NCBI GenBank assembly: GCA_963942565.1
Contig: OZ012695.1
Location: 10,676,358 to 10,740,357 of the forward strand
Direction of reading: 5' to 3'
DNA from: Maea johnstoni
Taxonomy: Eukaryota > Annelida > Polychaeta > Spionida > Magelonidae
Length of the DNA stretch: 64,000 nt
Position 1 is the first letter of the stretch; each line of letters begins with the position of its first letter. This document shows, in pieces, positions 63,161 through 64,000 of the stretch. The position numbers and the translations under genes were made by a program. The notes beneath the pieces were generated by a model. It was not told where the DNA came from, made no database searches, and was given only the letters and a program-made list of their open reading frames with translations.

Positions 63161-64000
63161 CAAGTAAATATAATTCACGTGTGTACAAGCAAAACACACG
63201 TAACAGTAAAATTACAAGGTCCCTACAAGAATATAAGGCCTAAAAAGTGCCTAAAGGTACTTAGCTATGGTCTTGTATTCAGCAATGGACGAAAAGTTGA
63301 ATCAAGTAGAAGAAAAACTATGCGATGAGCAGGAACCTAGTGATGTCAGTGTTGTTGAGGGCGCTGATAGACACTAGAGGTGGATGATTGGCAAAACAGA
63401 AGCCACCTAGCGGCGGGCCGGGAGATCCACTACAAATTAATTTTCAAGTCTGTCGGTAGAGGGCGATCAGCTACACTAGCTTCATTATAATAACTGCTGA
63501 CCTCGTGCCGGCGTCTGACCTGCCATCCAAAGAGCGGTCTCAGGCCGAGCTAGCAACAAATGAGTCTGTAGACTCACACGATGAATCTGCCATGTTTGTG
63601 CATGTAAATATACAAGTTCACAAGGAAACGGGACAATAAATCCAGCAATTGTAACACTACCTTGTCAACCTTCAGAAGTTGGCAAACAGCTTCGGTTTTG
63701 CGTTTGTTTGTTTGCTTTTTTTGTGCAGTGATTTGTGTGTGTGTGTGTACATGTATGTATGTATACGTACGATTTAACAACCCCCACTCCCCTGAATTAT
63801 ATATTTGCGTTCTTCCCCCTCCTCCCAATCTCTGTGCTGTTTTCTGATCCCAACCCCGGAAAGGGTTACCTAGATGAAATATTTCCTACTACAAATAAAA
63901 ATTACTTTTAGTTACCGGTATCTTTTTTACTTTAATTTAATAAGAGGTAACAAATCTGTAACAATGAAATGTTGGTCGATATCAACGATCCCAGTGAGGA
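63161..64000. other. Right flank, no gene recognised
   Basis: AT-rich sequence with a (GT)7 run at about 63735-63748 followed by TGTA repeats to about 63770. It may include the 5' untranslated and terminal part of the DIRS-like element. I see no coding gene, RNA gene or clear transposon end here. Confidence 0.5.

Noticed and set aside
63574-63847. Short open frames in the right flank
   Set aside because: They cross the GT/TGTA simple repeats and show no recognisable protein features.

Overview
Eukaryotic (metazoan) nuclear DNA dominated by one tandem array. From base 1 (the array continues out of the window on the left) to about 58660, an AT-rich unit of about 1.0 kb is repeated 57 times. 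Each unit carries, on the minus strand, a recognisable U2 spliceosomal snRNA sequence of about 187 nt: the conserved 5' end, stem I, the branch-site recognition segment GUGUAGUA, stem-loop IIb, an Sm-like site and stem-loops III and IV. The other 0.8 kb is spacer holding a TATA-bearing promoter, a (TGTA)n microsatellite and a long poly-G tract. AUCAAAGUGUAG and a CCUCC...GGAGG stem IIb look more like invertebrate than vertebrate U2. With a CR1/L2-like LINE, a DIRS-type retroelement and two short inverted-repeat transposons, this suggests an invertebrate animal; I cannot name the species.

Layout. Copies 1-7 are divergent single units, with copies 4-6 a fresh tandem triplicate. Copies 8-16 form a three-unit higher-order repeat, one member of which carries a LINE insertion. 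Copies 17-26 form two five-unit blocks. Copies 27-48 form a larger eight-unit higher-order repeat, tagged three times by the same 678-bp foreign segment that replaces a U2 promoter; a three-unit sub-block is duplicated inside its first copy. Copies 49-57 are again divergent, with deletions and a 731-bp inverted-repeat transposon. The array stops in the middle of a U2 sequence at about 58660.

Of the 57 copies, 44 are near full length (185-187 nt). Eight are an identical 84-nt internal-deletion form, four have other deletions and one is cut by the array edge. All full-length copies share changes at positions that are normally near-invariant (Sm site, U2B'' loop, stem IIa). The array is therefore either a lineage-specific U2 variant or, more likely for most copies, a U2-derived satellite of pseudogenes homogenised by unequal exchange.

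Right of the array (58661 to about 63160) is a broken DIRS-like tyrosine-recombinase retroelement on the minus strand (gag-like region, reverse transcriptase, RNase H). A 481-bp inverted-repeat transposon with an 8-bp target duplication sits inside it. The last 0.8 kb has no gene I can support. No host protein-coding gene was found; the many 60-100 aa open frames in the array are spacer frames repeated by homogenisation.
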